Shown here in pieces: positions 22,197 through 33,740 of a DNA stretch of 64,000 nt. Below the pieces are notes generated by a model. The model ran no database searches. It saw nothing but the letters and a program-made list of their open reading frames with translations, and was not told the DNA's origin. Origin of the DNA: Rhodosorus marinus. Lineage: Eukaryota > Rhodophyta > Stylonematophyceae > Stylonematales > Stylonemataceae. The DNA lies in contig JAMWBK010000002.1 of assembly GCA_029953675.1 (NCBI GenBank), positions 992,001 to 1,056,000 on the forward strand. Direction: 5' to 3'. The position numbers and the translations under genes were made by a program. Numbering within the stretch: position 1 is the stretch's first letter; the number at the start of each line of letters is the position of its first letter.

Positions 22197-24221
22197 AGCC
22201 ACAGCCGTCGCGCGGGTCGTCACGCCGAAGAAACCCAAAAAGAAAACAAAAACAAAAACTCAAAAGCGCGCTGCAATAAGATAAACACCTACTCCCTATG
22301 CTAAGGACCCTTTCAATCCCTCCCCAAAATCACATCGAAGTCAGGACAGCTCGAAAGCGCGGGGCGCTAAGATACATGCCAGCTCCCTCTGCTCAAGCTC
22401 TTCCAATCCTCCCCAGAGCATCAGAACGAACGCAAGCAGAGGGTACTCGGAAACCTTGTCAACTAAGCCCCTGTTCTCATGTTTAGCAGAAGCACACACA
22501 AAAAGGGTACTCTAAACCCTCCCTCAAGATAAACTCGCGGTTACTTCACCCCTTAAACCTTTTAGCACAAACGGAGAAAAACCCGCCAGAAAGTCAAAAG
22601 CCGTAGACGTTTGTTCTCAATTGTCCCCCTCCCCTTCCCCTCACTCTCTTTCTCCTTCTTTCAACACCACCACTCCCCCCCCGCAAAACCTTGAAACCAC
22701 CCAACTCACTCCTTACCAACCAAAAGGGCCTACGAGGAGGAAGAAGCTCAACCTCTTGAAACCAGCTTGCCGAGATTTTCCACATGGAAGATACCCAGCA
22801 AGCTCTCGGCGTTCCAAATATTTAGTCGAAAGAGAAAGCGGGGAAGGAGTGTTTTTTTCCCCCGTCGGATGGGCCTGTTCAATTCGTCCCAATCGATCAA
22901 AATGGTATTAAAAGCGATTTAGTATTTTGATAGCGGAAAGAAGCCTCTCGCTTGGGGGTGCTTCGCGAAATCCAAGCCTTGTTGCACTCATGCTCGTGGA
23001 ATAAATGCATTGTTAAATCGGGTTTAACTTCATCGACCCGACTCAATATTTATCCTTCGAGCACTCCGGACAAGATCTGGACGTGTATCCCAGCTTTTGA
23101 GCTTTTTTTGAGTGATGTAGGGGATGGAGGACGTTGGAGAATCGGATCTACCTGGTCAGCGGGACTGTCAGGTTGTTCGAAGAAATGTGAGCGACAGCTG
23201 GTTCAACTCCGTGCATTTCTGTTCGCTGAGGAACTTGATAGAGGTCCGTAAGCGTGTAAACTATTCCGCTGAGAATTGCTGACTTCCCTCCTAGAGATGC
23301 GAAGTACAAAAACACTTCCATAGCAGAGGTGACGCTTTAAAAAAAAGAGCGTGAAGAGAAGTTTTCACTGCTCTTCTTTTGGTGCCCTCCTTTCGTCAGA
23401 AACTTCTACTTCCTTCAAATGAGATCCCGCTCATAAGACCAAAGCCAACTCCTTCGAGTCCGCCCAGTCAAGTTCTCTCCCATCGACGTTGTCACCCAAA
23501 AGGAAGAGGCTAGGCTTTTCGTGGCTGGGGGTTATATAGGGGAATTGTCCTATGATTTCTCAAGATTATACGATAAGCGTAGCTTATTGGCTATAAGACT
23601 ATATATAAATAAAATATAATTTAACAATGTATTTTGGTAAATGTAGATATTTTATGGTATATCAATCAAAACCTCTTGAAACTATCGAATGATGTCTTAT
23701 ACGGCGGTTCGGAATCGGTTTCGGGTATCTAATTGGATGTAAGTTTGACGTTTGATGGTTACGGGATTCAGAATGTGTCCAATAGAGGGTGGCGATCGAA
23801 TCCGTGCGAGGAAGATCGCAGTTGGATCTCAAACGAGACAGTTGATTCTCGTACGATGAGTATCTTTATTATGATCTTGTGTGCTTCTCTTCTGAGGCTC
23901 AAACAGACTCCAGCGCGTATCGAACGGCGTGGTGGATTCAAAATTTTGGATTTGTAATTGGTTTCATCCACGGATATATCCAAACTACGTACTGCTACGC
24001 CTTGGCGTTGCTTCTCTACCGGGCTAACAGATTTCGTTAAGACTGTCATTTAGGCTCATATGGGCTGTTTAGTGTGCGAAAAGTTCCAGGGAGACGTTGC
24101 ATCCTTAGCAACGCGCGTAGACTTTTGGATAGAGGTTAATAATTGTTTAGTTGCTGCTCGCGTCGGTGACTAGCTTTGATTCGCGCATTTAAGTTGGTAA
24201 TGGACATTTGGACATTTGCAT
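22197..24221. other. Intergenic region upstream of the Nudix gene
   Basis: No gene I can support. A pyrimidine-rich tract (22624-22685), G-rich on the Nudix sense strand, lies about 430 bp upstream of its start. The rest has only short frames and an A+T-rich stretch near 23570-23690. Confidence 0.4.
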
Positions 24222-27176
24222 TCAAAGCATAGCCTCCGCAACAACTGCGACGTCCGCCCGCTTCACTTCTTCAATGCGGGTCTCACCGTTAGGAAGCACC
24301 CTCAGTTTCTTGTTATGATATCTGCGACGAAACAAAGCAAATGAGCAACAGATAAGCATTTGCCGCGGTGGGCCCAATTGCCAGTGTTAAAGCAACGATC
24401 GGTTGTGGTTTGACTTTCGTACCTCAGCAAGCTTGGGCGGTGCCCTACACTCATCACCGTAATCCCGCTTTCGGCGAAGAACTCATAAAGTCTACCCTCT
24501 GCTTCAAGATCAAGTGCGCTTGAAGACTCGTCCAAAATTGCAAGAGCAGGCTTTCTTAAAAGCAAGCGTCCGAAAGCAAGTCGTTGCTGCTCACCAAGTG
24601 AAAGCACATCTGACCAGTCCCGTTCAGCTTCCAATCCTGGGGCCGGAAAATGGAGAAGAGAAAGCTGAGACAAACAAGAAACGGATCGTGTCTCGCAGAT
24701 CTTGATTCCTTCAACGAACCTCCGAATTTCTCCGGAAGCGAGCCTAGATCCACTCGGTTCAATACGTCCTGAAGTTCCTGGTCATCTGCGTTCGCATCCT
24801 CCGGTCGGATTGGGTATGTCAGCTGCTCCCGTAGAGATCCCAATGTGCAATATGGTCGTTGCGGAAGGAACAGAACTTCCGAGTCTTCGGTGCGGATAAC
24901 TTTTCCGGATCCACTTCTCCACAGTCCTGCAACTGCCCTCAGCAAAGAGCTTTTACCCACTCCCGAGGGCCCAACGATTAACACTCTCTCCCCCTTCTCA
25001 ACCTTGAGATCTACATTTTTCAAAAGCACTCTTTTTGCAGAATCTGGAGTACTCAAAGTAAGCCCTGTACCAGATAAACAAGCGAGTTAAGCGAGTTTAG
25101 AACGAGTCAGCACGATTGAACGCGAATTGCAACCAGATCCCTTAGTCCTATTCCAAACACGTGGAAGACAAACACCTTGCGAACCGCAGCTTACGCCACA
25201 AGAGCAAAGTTGTACCCTCCGCCGCGGACTAAGGAAGCTTTCGTGCATGAAACCTACCTTCGAGCACAACAGTTGCCTCTGGCGTTGTTTCGAGCTCAAT
25301 CCTCTCGCCTGGGCCATTCTTCTCTTCCTCGACTTTTCGCTCAAGGAACTCGGCAAATTCACCAAGCCTGTCAATGCCCGCGGAAAACTTACTCAAGGCT
25401 TCAAATCGGCTGATAACCAAACTCAAGTCGTTGAGGATGTGGTTGAATGCGGAGAAGCTTTGGTTTACGACCCCGAACTCGATTGAGCCCTAGCAGAAAG
25501 TAAACGCGGCGCAGACAAGGCACAATAGTTAGTCTCTACCCGACGGGTGTGCTTTCAATGCTTTCTCGTCTCATACGTACTTTGAAATACAGTGGAGCGA
25601 TTACCAGTGCTGGTAAGACTTGAATGAGGTACCTGCGAACGAGCCTACGAGTTAGGCAGTGCTCGATGAGGTACTTAAGATCATTGTTTTGGGAAGTGCG
25701 AACCTGTATCCGTTCGTAAAAAATTCCAGGTTTCTCTGTCCCTTGAGCAATTTTGCAAAATTGTCAACCGCACCACCAAATCGTTTCTCAATCGTGCTTC
25801 GTTCACGATCCTCCCCTCTGTAGAAGGCTATGCTCTCGGCATTCTCTCTCACTCGCACCAAAGAATATCGAAAGTCCTGATTGAAAATAGCAATACTCAG
25901 CGATCAAACATGACCACCCAAGTCTCTTCTACGTGCGAAGCAGCCTGGATCATAAGGATTATGAGGAAATAGCTTACCGCCTCTTTTTGGAGCTGAGCGA
26001 AATTGATGCTGATAAGCTGCCTCCCAATCACCTGCATTCAGCGAGAGTACTTTCAGCTTTCCCGTGTCTACGCCTATAGAGTTTCGCGAGCATTCTTGAG
26101 TCACCAAGATCTGCCTACCGTTGTAAGGAAAGTGCCCATGGACGCATATCCGACCAGCACCAGAAATAGGGGAGGGTAGATCGAGAAAAGAATTGTTGAA
26201 AAAGAAAGCAGGTCCACTGCTGATATAAGCAGCGTCAGGAAGAACTGAAGCGAGGTTTGTGTGAAAGCAGCCAAATCCTCCGCGATTCGCTGATCCGGAT
26301 TGTCCTGCGCGTCGTAGTACATGATTAGTCGGGAGCTGCGATCATCTGCACGGTTTGGAAGCTTTTCTTCACGAATCAACATTGCCTTGCTTACCACGTC
26401 CGAGTTATTTTCAATATCGTAATAGTTAATACTGTTGAAGTAATCCTCGAGAGTCTTTTTGGTCAACCACTCTCGCCAACGAAGTCCTAGCATATCGCGA
26501 GAATAGGTGTACAACACTACAATAGGCGTCCCAATGACAAGGGCTCCAAAAAAAAGTTCGGCTTGATACATGAATCTATTTTGCGGAAGGAAATAATCAC
26601 GTTTAGAAGAAGCGCATTCTTCGATCCAATGGGTATCAACAAGCACCAGACGGGGCTTGTTCGCTACAAAGGTCGAGATACTCACTTGTCCATGTTCTTC
26701 ATAGACAACGCTGTCCAAAAGTCCCTTCCTATGTAGCTGAAGGCCACGGATATTCCTGCCTGGGCGAGTGTTAGGACGATGACTCCACCGAGGCGAAAGC
26801 GTTCACCCTTTTCCTCCTTCCAAAATGGCGTCGCGAGCTTCATGAACAGAGTCAGAATTCGTCCCAGATCTCTCCTCTGCTTCTCCAATTCCTCAGGGTC
26901 AGGCTTCTCCGGAGGCGGCCCGGAGGGAATTGCACCCACCGCAGGTTGCGACATTCGCAGCACATCGTCAAAAACTCCGTTAGATTTGGCTCCGTTCCCT
27001 TCAGCTCCCATTCTCACAGCCGTTCGGACGGGTTCCGATCGTTTCCGAACCTGTACCCAGCGTACAGTGGACACCTTCGCAGGCCGCAGCCCAACAAACG
27101 ACCTCCTCCCATCACCCCCAACGGTCACGCCACCGCCCAAAAAGCATGGCGTGAAAGACAAACTGTACGATGTCAT
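24222..27176 (-). CDS. ABC half-transporter (membrane + ATPase), plastid ABCD2 / SbmA-type
   Basis: Nine exons (26686-27176, 26119-26575, 25978-26031, 25704-25876, 25581-25632, 25258-25489, 24720-25064, 24423-24636, 24222-24321) sum to 705 residues. The first about 80 residues are rich in Ser, Arg and Gly and look like a chloroplast transit peptide. The membrane part carries family marks: FSYIGRDFWTAL, LRWREWLTKKTLEDY, DNPDQRIAEDL, VRVRENAESIAFYRGE and FFTNGYRYL. The ATPase has Walker A GPSGVGKSS (from residue 518), signature LSLGEQQ (613-619), Walker B LAILDE (633-638) and H-loop GHRPS. This is the cyanobacterial YddA-like / peroxisomal-type group that includes Arabidopsis ABCD2. Such half-transporters normally dimerise; the plastid version's cargo is not established. 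The donor at 24719 was chosen because it gives KFGGLEAERDWSDVLSLGEQQ. Confidence 0.92.
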
Positions 27177-30100
27177 TCTCTTACCTCGTTTACCTAGAAC
27201 CAACCCTCCAGATTTCCAATTCTTCTAACAACCCCCCAAATCTCCCCAACCCTAACCCATCACCTACTCACCACCTCCCTCACCACCCCAACACCTATTC
27301 CATTTTCCCACCCCCCAAAAAGCCAAGAAGAGCTGCACTGCTAACACCAAAAACCAAACTGCAAAAATAGAAGGGGGTAAAATAATATGACTCTACGGCC
27401 ACAAACCCTTTCCAAGCAAAAACGTGAAATTTTCCAATGAAAACACTGCATCTCAACAAGCCCTCTGATCATGTGTTGAAATTTTGAATAAAAATTGGGC
27501 CATGCGCAACTGGCCATTGACACAGCTTTTTGTGTCAGAAAAAAGACGTGGTCAGAAACCCTCTTTCTCTCTAATGTAATAATTGATATGTATAAAGTAT
27601 TAATAATATTTGTATCGGTTTTTTAAATTTTAAACGCAGGGGGAGCGGAGCGAAAAAAACGAAGGTTTTGTGGATGTTGGAAGGTGGGGGAGGGAGACGC
27701 TTATCTCCATCTGTTGTATGAATTGATGTGAGGGGAAGTAGGAAGGATACTTCGGGTTGTCGTGTAACGCGAGCCTCGTTCTTGCACTCTCCGTAGGACG
27801 CAATTAACTTGGAGGTCTTTTGGCGCTCTTGATTCTCCTGGTCGTGCAACTCGTGATTCGTCGAAAGACCTTGACCGAATGAGTAGCTGAGGATGACCAG
27901 TGATTTGGATCTTGTGGTTTTGCAACCATTCAAATTCAGGGTGTTACAAATGTCTTGCACGCCTTGGGGATCCCGGGCCCAGAGAATGGATGGAAGCTGA
28001 AACGAATGTAGTTGTAGCGATCCTTGGGAGGAACAGAGCTTCTTGATGGATGGGTACAGTTGAGGCGGAAGCGACATGTCGTTCTTCAACCAGCCTTTCG
28101 AGCTCCTCCCTCTCCGTGTTCTGAAAAATCAGCTAGCTTACTATCTCCGACATGTCATCGATGTCAAGAGATGCTTGTACATCAGCGGTGCATACCCACT
28201 AGCCGAAACAGCAAAACCATATTTGTCAGGGTGAAGTTTCATTCTATTTGGAAGAACACACATGATCGCAGTGATTTGCGAGTTGAAAAGCGGAGCTGAA
28301 GGCCCCAGGAAGTTTCCGAACGCGATTGCAATTGCCCCTCCTTTCTAGTGGCTCGACTGCGCGGCCACCAATCCGCCCTCTCCCAAACAATAACTATTAC
28401 AACGGCGGGTTGGCCTGCGGCAATTACGCAAATCCTCACAAGACTTCTGTAGTAGTCGACCCTTCACTTAGACATACACGATGGCCCCGCGAAGTTTACC
28501 CACCCAAAGTTCCCGTGGGGCGTTTCCCCCCATCTTCCCAGATGACTGAAAATATTGTTGTATTGTTTCAAGTACAACGCTCGCGACCGCAAACCTAGGG
28601 GCGCGGAGCTAGTGATGAGGAAAAAATTCCTAGTAGCCACGTATGGACATGTCGGAAACGCATATAATGCATAAGTCCAACTTTTCGAGCAGATACTTGT
28701 CCCTACCGTCCCCTACCCACCCCGCTGGGACTCCCCTTTTGCGTGATGATGGATCACGCCATCACTGGCGGCACCTGACCGTCACCGAAAGGAGTTAGTT
28801 TGTTCTCGGGATCTGAGGTTCGTCTCGCAGAGAATTGGCTCAGGAAATCTAGACGGCGTCTGCACACACGAAGAATTGTAAAAGTGGTGATTCGATCCGA
28901 CTCCTGTTTCAACCCAAAACTAAAAGAGGTCTGACCTAACTATCTTAGAGCTCAATTTGGAATCCTTTCGGCGATTGCCGATGTCCTCGATCCAAAATCG
29001 CCTGAGAAGAGACTTCGTCAGACACAAGCCCGATCTCGCGAGACTCTTTTCGCAAACCGATCTAACCAGTTCGATAATCAAGCTCAGACCAATACGCAAA
29101 GAAATAATTCACTGGAGAACTCTTCCGGCACCTCTTGCCCTCACCCTCCTCCGAAGAAGAAGTGTTGCAAGAATTGCATGAGCGCTTGTCCGGTTATGGT
29201 TGGAAAAGTGCCTGACACGTGATCTAAATGTATATCCCACAACGTAGCACAAGGACTGGACGTGGCATAAGCCAAACACCTGACACTCCAACAACGGGAC
29301 CGAGAAAAAGCCAATCCGTAATAAAACAAGTCTACGTATATCTACAATACGCATACGCTTGTCTACTCGACAGCGTCATCCCTAAACAGCCTTGCACTAA
29401 TGGCCATCGCCTCCTCCCCCTTCCCGCTCGGGTAAATGGATCGCCGGCAAATAGCGCTATCTCCTGATGTCCCAATCGACGAGAATTTGGTCAGTCATGA
29501 TGGCCGCCTAGATTGCGGCACACTTGATTTTCACAAAAATAATAATTCGGTCCAACTTCCATTTTCTCGTTGCCTTTCTGCATAAGACATTTGACGTCGT
29601 TGCAGATTCTTCCTTAGTGGGAAGCGGAGATATGTGAATTGATGGCAGTGGACAACTTCGGGGGAAGGTTTCAGAATGGATTTGTAGAATCTAGGCGTAT
29701 CTAGAACGCTCAGACTTGAAGTAGGACTATTTGGGATGTTGGATGTTCTATATCGCGTATTGTAGTGCAAAATTGTATACGATATCGTGGATGCTAGTTT
29801 TGGTTGTGTTCTTATCCGCACACCGAAGAGTAACCTAGATCTGGATTTAGACTTAGGGTACCGAGGACTAGCTTCGGTACTTCAGAGAAAGTTGCACCTT
29901 GTAGTAGAGGGGTAGCTGGAAGTAAATGGAATGGGGAGGCCTCTATTAACGGGAAAGAGCCATAGCATAACACCGTCAGGATTTTTTCTGAAATATGTTT
30001 ACTTTTTCCTGGGCAAAAGCCTACCGAAAAAACATCTGGCCTGTGACACTGCCTTTTGAGAATGGCTAAATCATTTTTTAAAAACCCGTTGGGCGGTTTC

Positions 30101-31098
30101 TGGTTCCAGGCGGACACGATGAGGACATGTGAGGATTTTCTTTCGAAAATACAGTCGACGCATCGTTTGCAGAAGGGCTCGCTTCGCTTCGGATGGGTTC
30201 CATTCTTGCCGTTTCTTGAAGCTCCCTTTCTGTTTGCGGGGGTCAGGAAGGGGACATGCGCAATACCACAATCCGTTGGAATGCGACGTTCGTCACGGTG
30301 TAGACCATTCTCAAACTGAAGTATCCCTTTCTCTGGCACTAGAAGTCACGCCCTTTGCGTTCTGCATTTCGGGGCTAGCCACGGCGCAAACCCTTCCCTC
30401 CCTCCCTCCCAGTCGAGTCAGGCGAGAGATTCATAGCTGGAGGGACCCGCTAGCCCCACCATTCCCTCATTGGTAAGTAAACGTTATCTAAGTACAATTA
30501 TTTTTTTCAATGTCCCATGGCCCCAGCGCGTGAAAATTTCAGATTCTTTTTCAAAGGATTTTTGCTGGCTTAACAATATCCTCCGCGCGTTTTACAAACC
30601 GGGAAAAAAAAGTCGGCCTGACTGTTTTGGTAGATTCAGTCTTGTTTTTTCCTTGATTTGGGGGGGGGACGGGGAGAAGAGGCTGGGGACCTAATCTTTG
30701 CATCTGCTTCACTATCAATCCTTGGAAACAATCAATGTCAAGATTTCCAGCTCCAAAGGCGCGACAGCATTCGGTGCCAACCACCCTCACTCATATGGAA
30801 AGTTTGACTCAACCGCAGTAGAGCTACGCAAAGGATTCAACCCCAAAGACGGTAAACGCTTTCGGGTACAAGAAAAGATGATGTTCTGGCGCGGTGGATC
30901 CCAAGACAAGACGTGACAGCTAGACGAGACTGAGCTTTCACGTTGTTTAAGCTGTATGGAATGAACACCACAAGCTTCAGCGTTGGTATGATTTCTCAAT
31001 CGGCAAACCTTCTTGAGTTTCCAAGTGCTTGTTGTACAAATTTAATGATAAGAATTAATAAATACTACGACCTATTACTACAACGCCAGATAGGCTCT
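27177..31098. other. Gene-poor region
   Basis: Directly upstream of the ABC transporter (27230-27316) is a C-rich stretch, G-rich on its sense strand. Beyond this I find no exon chain with a recognisable domain. The longest frames (minus 27571-28089, minus 29812-30339) have no family features and are not called. A gene with very short exons or a non-coding RNA could be hidden here. Confidence 0.4.
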
Positions 31099-32035
31099 TC
31101 AACACTGCTTCGGGTTCGAGGACAGCGCAGCTGTTTCACGAACCAGATATCGGCAGTCTTTCATATCAGACGGAGTTGTGTGGTTAATTTCAGCAGCGAG
31201 CCGATCCTCACTGATGCAGATTGTTTCAGACATTTGTTCAACCACCACTCGAACATTGCAGTGTCCGTATGTGTTTGTAACTTCTTCCATGAACTCAACG
31301 GCCTTCGCCGGTAGAGTCTGCCTAGGAAAGTACATGTCAGTCAACTGAACAGCAGCCACAATCGTCTTGTAGTCGACATCCACTCCAATCCTCTCATGAA
31401 GCCACTCCTTGTTTACGGTCAGGGCTGTGATAGTTTGCTCAGGGCTCATCTCAGAGAGCACCATTCCCGCAAACCTTGCGGAAAAGGCTGAGACTCTGTT
31501 CAAAAAGCTGTATGCGGAGGTGGTCACCACACATTGGAAGTTTCCGCGGCCAACTCGATCACAGAGCATGCCAAACAGACGTTGAGCCTCGCCGTTATCC
31601 GACCCAAAGAGCGACTGGCTGCATCCGTCCTCAATGATTTTCAGCATCTCAACTTCCGGAATATACAGAATCGCTTTCTCTTCTTCGGCGAAGTCGATAC
31701 GTTCTTCAATTCTAGCCGCGAAACCCTCACAGCTGCTGCACTCCCTCACCAAGGAGGCGAGATCCACCTCCACAACAGGCAAATTGAGTTTCCTCACAGT
31801 CTCATCAAATATAGTTCGCTTTCCCACTCCTGCCTTGCCGTGAATAACGACATTCTCACCCTGCATGAGCAGGTCAATGAGGTCCTCCACGTTTCTGTCT
31901 CTGAACATAACTCTTGTATACGGTGCCATTGTCTCAACCTTCAATACTTCAGTATTCCCATTCAAAAATGATGTCCTTAATCTCAACAACACTCTCTCAC
32001 ATACCTTGGCACAGCTTTCCCATCTTCACTCCCAT
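31099..32035 (-). CDS. Stand-alone degenerate Clp/Hsp100 first AAA+ module
   Basis: Two exons (32005-32035, 31099-31946) encode 292 residues. The alignable part follows the first nucleotide-binding domain of ClpA/ClpB: Walker A GKAGVGKR (residues 47-54), a Walker B-like segment ILYIPE (103-108) in which the Mg-binding Asp is Pro but Glu remains, a sensor-1-like VVTTSAYS (150-157), an Arg-finger candidate R168 in SARFAG, a GVDVDYKTIVAAVQLTDMYFP segment equivalent to the small subdomain, and LPAKAVEFMEEV as sensor-2. There is no Clp N-domain, no middle domain and no second ATPase module, so the protein is about one third of a normal ClpB. It may bind ATP without hydrolysing it well, or act as a regulator of a full Clp ring. 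The first exon is only 31 nt and is the least certain part. Confidence 0.68.
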
Positions 32036-32980
32036 GACTGAACCCCAGCCTTGCCCTATATACCCTTCACCATAAACGCCAACAAATCCAGGCAGGCAAG
32101 CCTCGTTAAAATTACAAAAAAATTCAACCATCGCCACCCCCCGGAGTAGTTTGATTGCCTAGCCTCCCATGTGACTAACATCAGCAGCACCGGTTTCAAG
32201 GGGAGAGTGACTGCCTCGCCTCAGCATCTTCATTATCTTCGAATTTTCAAGTCTTCACGTATAGTCTTTGTTCAATTTTTTTGAGGATGAGCCCAAATAA
32301 TGAATTTTGATATATTTTAATAAGAACGTGTTTAGTTATAATATAAATATATACTCGCCCTTAAGCAAGCTCGTAAGCTGTCACCCCTCGACAACCCCCC
32401 CCTTGGTCACGATTGTGACTCAAAAACGCCACTTTCAGTTCTTCGGTAATTAAGTGGAACTGGACACTTGAAGAGGTAGAAAAAGATCGTTATCGATCTC
32501 TAATTTGAACCCCACCGACTCAGCTAAGATTTCCTCTTCACTTCCCCGCATGACAGCTAAACTAAGGAGCTGCCCTTGGCTTGGCTTTCCCAATCTCTAT
32601 TTTTTAATCCTTTTTGAGGATTTTACGGCTTAGCGACCCAATGATATTTTAGGTCGCTGATGCTTACTCCCCTCGACTCCTGTTCCAGAATTTTCCTCTT
32701 GTTTAAAAATAAAATTGAAGATTGCTTTCTCCTTCGATTTCAGGGTTTGCGAGGATAGCTGGGGGAGAGTATTGTGCCTGCCTCACCCCTGGCCTGGGTT
32801 CTACTATTATTTTCTTATTCTTCTTGGTTTCTTTGCACAAAGGATATGGGAATGCCCTGACTCCCCTCGACCTTCGCCTGAGAATTTGTTTTTGAAATTC
32901 GAAGATTGCGGTCTCGCCTTTGACCGACTCGGCAAAGATTTGGATATCCATTGCCTTGGTTGATACACTATAGATTTAGT

Positions 32981-33026
32981 GTAGTTGCCAAAAGTATTCA
33001 CTATTGTGAATACTTTTGGCAACTAC
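32981..33026. repeat. Perfect inverted repeat, 21-bp arms, 4-nt loop
   Basis: Left arm 32981-33001 starts GTAGTTGCCAAAAGTATTCA; right arm 33006-33026 is its exact reverse complement; the loop is TATT. Pairing continues imperfectly outside the arms (TAGT / GCTA). The transcript would form a tight hairpin. It could be a minimal MITE or its terminal inverted repeats brought together by internal deletion. Confidence 0.9.
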
Positions 33027-33239
33027 GCTAATAATAGGGCGATCTAGGGTCGCCGTAGGATTTTATCCTCAAACCATGGTTCCAGCTAGGCCAATCATAT
33101 AGAGTTTCAGAGGCGTTTTTTGGATAGTCTCTCCCTCTGCAATTGTCGAAGGCGTGCATCGGGGGAGTCTATACACCCCTTGTGGGTATAACTGCTCTCG
33201 CCACAGCGTTTATGAATATTGCAGAAGAAATTGTACTAA

Positions 33240-33740
33240 AAGTTGGAACAAGATCGGTGTGAAGGCGATCCTGAAACGTGACAACGAGTATATTTCTTCT
33301 TGTGGAAGAAAAAAGGCTTTTGAACTGCCTGAGCATGCGATTGTAGCCTAAAAAGGGGCGCGAGTTGGAAATGCAACCGGGTGCACTTGCTGGAGAATGC
33401 CCTGAGACCGTTTTACAACAAGCAATAATCCTTTGGAAAGGATTTGGACTCATGAGGGAGGGTAGCGGTAGAACTTCTCCCGCCGAACCAAAATCGGCGT
33501 GTGAAGCGTCCAAGGACTTTGGTGACAAACGATTATTTCTCTTCTTGTGGAAGAAAAAAGGCCTGTGAGCGGCAAGAGACGTGGACAGAGCTCAAGAAGA
33601 GGTGTGGGGTGGAAATGCAACGGGATCCCACTTGCTGGAGAATGCCGTGATACTGTTTTGTGAAAGATAACTTTGTGCAACGGTTCGGACTGGTAAGCGA
33701 GTTGGGGGGTATCCACGATCCCACAAACAGATTGACATTC
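33240..33740. repeat. Diverged tandem duplication, about 250-bp unit
   Basis: Blocks such as CTTCTTGTGGAAGAAAAAAG (33296 and 33541), GAAATGCAAC followed by CACTTGCTGGAGAATGCC, and a TTTGGACT/TTCGGACT end recur in the same order. The two copies are clearly related but have many substitutions and small indels, so the duplication is old. No coding function is evident. Confidence 0.7.

Noticed and set aside
27571-28089. 172-codon minus-strand frame (starts MSLPPQLYPS after an earlier Met)
   Set aside because: No recognisable family, ends in A+T-rich low-complexity sequence, and no splice partner could be found. Could be a short lineage-specific gene, but I cannot support it.
29812-30339. 175-codon minus-strand frame
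   Set aside because: Starts at a non-ATG codon, no motif, mixed composition and overlapping plus-strand frames of similar length.
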